The notes under the pieces: generated by a model | What the model was told of the DNA's origin: nothing | The model's input: only the letters and a program-made list of their open reading frames with translations | Databases searched by the model: none | Shown: positions 61,282 to 64,000 of the stretch, piece after piece | Numbering within the stretch: the first letter of the stretch is position 1 | How the letters are laid out: every line of letters begins with the position of its first letter | From: Streptomyces klenkii | Lineage (GTDB): Bacteria > Actinomycetota > Actinomycetes > Streptomycetales > Streptomycetaceae | Length of the DNA stretch: 64,000 nt | Reading direction: 5' to 3' | Assembly (NCBI RefSeq): GCF_003626645.1 | Contig: NZ_RBAM01000003.1 | Coordinates: 124,001-188,000 of the forward strand | Translations under genes and position numbers: made by a program

Positions 61282-61483
61282 GGCTTTGCCCCTTTTGGGT
61301 TGACTTCGTGCGCGTGCTGTGCGGTCGCTTGCGGGCGGTGACGAGCAGCAACTGCAACAAGTTACGTTCGGCGCACGGTCGGTGACCGGCGTAGGGGCGG
61401 GTTTCGCTCGATGGTGGTACGGCCGTGCGACGGGCGTGAGTTGTGTCTGCTAATGGGGTCCGGGGCGGACGCACCCTCTTCCG

Positions 61484-61501
61484 TCGACTAATCTGCACCC
61501 C
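61484..61501 (+). promoter_or_regulatory. Leaderless -10 element of the orphan b-subunit gene
   Basis: TAATCT at 61489-61494 followed by 7 bases and the ATG at 61502; no ribosome binding site. The -35 is not convincing. A second ATG at 61508 is possible. Confidence 0.4.
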
Positions 61502-62056
61502 ATGGCCATGAACTTTCTCGCTCTCGACGTAGGGCCGCTCAAGCCCGAGCCCGCGCCGCTCGTCCTCGGCGCGGTGCTGTTCTTCATCACCTTCGCCCTG
61601 ATGGCGAAGGTGCTGCTGCCCCGGATCAACAAGGTCCTCGTCGAGCGCGAGAAGGCCACCGAGGGCCGCTTCGACGAGGCGGAGGAGACGCGCGCCGAGG
61701 CGGCCCGCGTCCACGCCGAGTACCAGGAGCTGCTGGCGGAGGCCCGGCACGAGGCCGCGCGCCTGCGCCAGGAGGCGACCGAGCAGGGCACCGCGATCGT
61801 CGCCGAGCTGCGGGCCGAGGGCCAGCGCCAGCGCGAGGAGATCATCTCCGCGGGTCACGCAGTGATCGACGCCGAGCGCGCGGTCGCCGAGGCCGAGCTG
61901 CGCGAGCAGGTCGGCGTGCTGGCCACGGAGCTGGCGGGCCGCATCGTCGGTGAGGACGTCGCCCAGTCCGCGCGCGACAACGGCACGGTGGACCGCTTCA
62001 TGGAGGAGCTGCGCACCGCGCAGGCCTCCGACGCCGCCCGCGAGGCGCGCGGCTGA
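61502..62056 (+). CDS. Orphan ATP synthase F0 subunit b-like protein
   Basis: A 184-residue protein with the whole architecture of ATP synthase subunit b: short N-tail, one membrane helix (about 18-41, VLGAVLFFITFALMAKVLLPRI), a long Glu/Ala/Arg coiled coil (about 45-150), and a C-terminal delta-contact segment LATELAGRIVGEDVAQSARDNGTVDRFMEEL. It is not in an atp operon; it sits between the des-like pair and pepN. The coiled coil is so near to AtpF that it could enter F0, or it may be a stress variant or unrelated scaffold. Followed by a 19-bp terminator. Confidence 0.85.
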   Translation: MAMNFLALDVGPLKPEPAPLVLGAVLFFITFALMAKVLLPRINKVLVEREKATEGRFDEAEETRAEAARVHAEYQELLAEARHEAARLRQEATEQGTAIVAELRAEGQRQREEIISAGHAVIDAERAVAEAELREQVGVLATELAGRIVGEDVAQSARDNGTVDRFMEELRTAQASDAAREARG

Positions 62057-62084
62057 CGCCGGCCGCCGCTGGGACATTCTCGGA

Positions 62085-62128
62085 CGCCGAAGGCTCCGCA
62101 CCCTTTCCGGGGTGCGGAGCCTTCGGCG
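62085..62128. terminator. Strong terminator after the orphan b-subunit gene
   Basis: A perfect 19-bp stem (arms 62085-62103 and 62110-62128) with a 6-base loop, between convergent genes. Its right arm runs into the 9-bp repeats. Confidence 0.9.
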
Positions 62129-62178
62129 TTCTCGGCGTTCTCGGCGTTCTCGGCGTTCTCGGCGTTCTCGGCGTTCTC
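62125..62178. repeat. Six exact copies of a 9-bp tandem repeat
   Basis: GGCGTTCTC repeated six times without a mismatch. The first unit overlaps the terminator arm, and the array ends 8 bases before the pepN stop codon, thus outside the coding frame. Confidence 0.9.
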
Positions 62179-62185
62179 GGTATGC

Positions 62186-64000
62186 CTACCGGCCGGCGTT
62201 CCTGATACGCAGGGCGCGGCGCAGGTCGTCGAGCTCGTCGGTGAGCCGGCGGCGCAGGGCGGGGAGCGGGTCCGCGGCGGCCAGGCACTCCTCGCCGAGG
62301 TCGAGGGTGCGCTGCTCGACGAGGGTGCGGGGGAAGCCGGCGGCGCCCGCGGCGGTGGCCAGGGCCGGGCCGCGGCGGGCGGCGAGGGCGACGGCTGCGG
62401 GGTAGTAGCGGTCGAGGTAGGGGCGGACGAGGGCGTGCTGCTCGGGCTGCCAGAAGCCCTGGGCGGTGGCGGTGAAGAGGTAGTTGGAGAGTTCGGGGCG
62501 GTGCCCGGGGTCGTACATGGCCTGCCAGGCGGCTTCCTTGGCGGCCGGGTCCGGCAGGGCGGCGCGGCAGCGGGCCGCGCCTTCCTGGCCGGTGGCGCTG
62601 GGGTCGCGGGCGAGTTCGGCGTCGATGTCCTCGGTGGTGGTGGCGCCGAGGGCGGCGAGGCGGGCGAGGGCGCGCCAGCGCAGTGCGGGGTCGAGGGCGG
62701 GGCCGCCGGGGACGGTGCCGTCGCGGAGCCAGGCGTGGAGGGTGTCCGGGGCGGTGGTGCTGTCGATGAAGGTGCGGACGGCCGTCAGGCGCAGGCCCTG
62801 GGCGGCGGTGTCCTCGCCGCGTTCCCGGGTGCGGTCGAGGAGGTCCCGGGCGAGGGTGGTGAGGCCGGTCAGGGCCGCGGGGCGGTCGGCGGGGGTGACG
62901 TAGCGGTCGGCGACCTGCCCGCGGGCGAAGGTGAGGACGGCGCCGGTGATGGCCACGTCGCTCTCGTGGGGCAGGTGGGTGCGGGCGGCGTTCAGGTAGG
63001 CGGCGGGGGTGAGTTCGCCGTCGCGGACCATGTCGCGGGCGGCGTTCCACAGGACGGCGCGGTTCAGCGGGTCGGGCAGGCCGTGCAGGGAGCGCAGGGC
63101 GGTGTCCCAGGACGCGGGGTCGAGGCGGATCTTGGCGTACGTGAGGTCGCCGTCGTTGAGGAGGAGCAGGTCGGGGCGGGTGCCGGGGAGGGACGTGGCG
63201 GGGCCTGTCTGCGGCACGTCCAGTTCGAAGCGGTCGCGGAGCGTGAGGCGGGCGGGGTCCGCGGGGTCCCGGTCGTACGCGCCGACGGCGATGCGGTGGG
63301 GGCGGGTGCCGTCCTGGCCGACGGTGAGCTGCCAATGGCCGTCGGCGTCGCCGGTCGCCGCGGTGAGGGTGTCGACGCCGCTGGTGCGCAGCCAGCGGTC
63401 CGCCCAGGCGTGGACGTCGCGGTCGGTGTGGCGGGCCAGGGAGTCGAGGAAGTCGGCGAGGGCGGCGTTGCCGAAGCGGTGGCGGGCGAAGTGGTCGTTG
63501 ATGCCCGCGAGGAAGTCCTTCTCGCCCAGCCATGTGACGAGCTGGCGCAGGGCGGAGGCGCCCTTGGCGTAGGAGATGCCGTCGAAGTTCAGGAGTGCGG
63601 AGGCGGTGTCCGGGACGGCGGCGGGGTCGGGGGCGACGGGGTGGGTCGAGGGGCGCTGGTCGGCGTCGTAGCCCCAGCCCTTGCGGGCGCAGGCGAAGTC
63701 GGTCCAGGCGCCGCCGAAGCGGGTCGCTTCCGCGAGGACCTGGTAGCCCATGTACTCGGCGAACGACTCGTTCAGCCAGATGTCGTCCCACCAGCGGAGG
63801 GTGACGAGGTCGCCGAACCACATGTGGGCCATCTCGTGGGCGATCGTCACGCCGCGGGTCTCGCGTTCGGTGTCCGTGACGGCCGACCGGAAGACGTATT
63901 CGTCGCGGAAGGTGACCAGGCCGGGGTTCTCCATGGCGCCGGCGTTGAACTCGGGCACGAACGCCTGGTCGTAGGAGTCGAACGGGTACGGCTCGTCGAA
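62186..64000 (-). CDS. pepN: Aminopeptidase N (M1 family; N-terminus outside the window)
   Basis: C-terminal ~605 residues of an M1 zinc aminopeptidase that removes N-terminal residues from peptides. The exopeptidase signature GAMEN, the zinc motif HEMAHMWFGD (HExxH) and the third ligand in NESFAEYMGY are present, then the long helical ERAP1-like C-terminal domain. No signal peptide can be judged as the start is beyond base 64000. Convergent with the orphan b-subunit gene. Assignment secure. Confidence 0.94.
   Translation of the reverse strand, partial: FDEPYPFDSYDQAFVPEFNAGAMENPGLVTFRDEYVFRSAVTDTERETRGVTIAHEMAHMWFGDLVTLRWWDDIWLNESFAEYMGYQVLAEATRFGGAWTDFACARKGWGYDADQRPSTHPVAPDPAAVPDTASALLNFDGISYAKGASALRQLVTWLGEKDFLAGINDHFARHRFGNAALADFLDSLARHTDRDVHAWADRWLRTSGVDTLTAATGDADGHWQLTVGQDGTRPHRIAVGAYDRDPADPARLTLRDRFELDVPQTGPATSLPGTRPDLLLLNDGDLTYAKIRLDPASWDTALRSLHGLPDPLNRAVLWNAARDMVRDGELTPAAYLNAARTHLPHESDVAITGAVLTFARGQVADRYVTPADRPAALTGLTTLARDLLDRTRERGEDTAAQGLRLTAVRTFIDSTTAPDTLHAWLRDGTVPGGPALDPALRWRALARLAALGATTTEDIDAELARDPSATGQEGAARCRAALPDPAAKEAAWQAMYDPGHRPELSNYLFTATAQGFWQPEQHALVRPYLDRYYPAAVALAARRGPALATAAGAAGFPRTLVEQRTLDLGEECLAAADPLPALRRRLTDELDDLRRALRIRNAGR

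Noticed and set aside
61282..61501. DmdR/DtxR iron box upstream of the DesA-like gene
   Set aside because: No TTAGGTTAGGCT-type palindrome is present; the short AACT-N6-AGTT pairing near 61355 is too weak to call.

Overview
The window is chromosomal DNA of a Streptomyces or a very close relative. It has very high GC with strong G/C third-codon bias and carries WhiA, Tat-exported proteins, mycothiol-linked enzymes, a liv operon and leaderless promoters. Most of it is core genome; the uvrC-rapZ-yvcK-whiA block and the uvrA, uvrB, rpsA, polA, liv and pyk order look like the ancestral Streptomyces arrangement. Both ends cut a gene: an M14 carboxypeptidase at the left and aminopeptidase N at the right.

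Layout. 1-6.3 kb: M14 peptidase, then the leftward uvrC, rapZ, yvcK, whiA block, the last three coupled by short overlaps. 6.5-9.7 kb: a secreted papain-like protease with a membrane-anchored companion, an HTH regulator and a Rieske protein. 9.8-15.9 kb: uvrA, a mycothiol-dependent enzyme, an MBL hydrolase and an MFS transporter. 16-19.7 kb: TerC, a TerD fusion and TerD. 19.8-25.8 kb: uvrB, a GDPD, ogt, a WGR/beta-propeller protein and a small membrane protein. 25.9-30.7 kb is the main accessory region: a TIR-STAND protein, a divergent partner sharing its C-terminal domain, and a small cassette resembling type VII secretion substrates. 30.9-42.5 kb: coaE, PAC2, rpsA, a methyltransferase, hrpB, a DUF3068 group and polA. 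42.7-52.3 kb: an FdhF/YdeP oxidoreductase, a thioesterase, a lipoprotein and livJHMGF. 52.4-56.3 kb: an ANTAR regulator, tRNA-Leu(CAA), a LAGLIDADG protein, pyruvate kinase and a SIMPL protein. 56.4-64 kb: a Tat 5'-nucleotidase, a desAB-like siderophore pair without desCD, an orphan ATP-synthase b-like subunit and pepN.

Main results. (1) uvrC, uvrB, polA and the WGR gene each carry a promoter matching TTGTCRGTG-N8-TANNNT (two sites with single deviations). This is the actinobacterial RecA-independent DNA-damage promoter recognised by PafBC. At uvrC, uvrB and polA the -10 lies 6-7 nt from the start codon, so the transcripts should be leaderless. (2) The TIR-STAND gene and its divergent neighbour share an unnamed ~130-residue domain with an LRP...TWHPRL signature, a candidate two-component immune system. 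(3) Smaller items are the T7SS-like cassette, orphan b subunit, split des locus, freestanding LAGLIDADG protein, and several tandem repeats and candidate operators.
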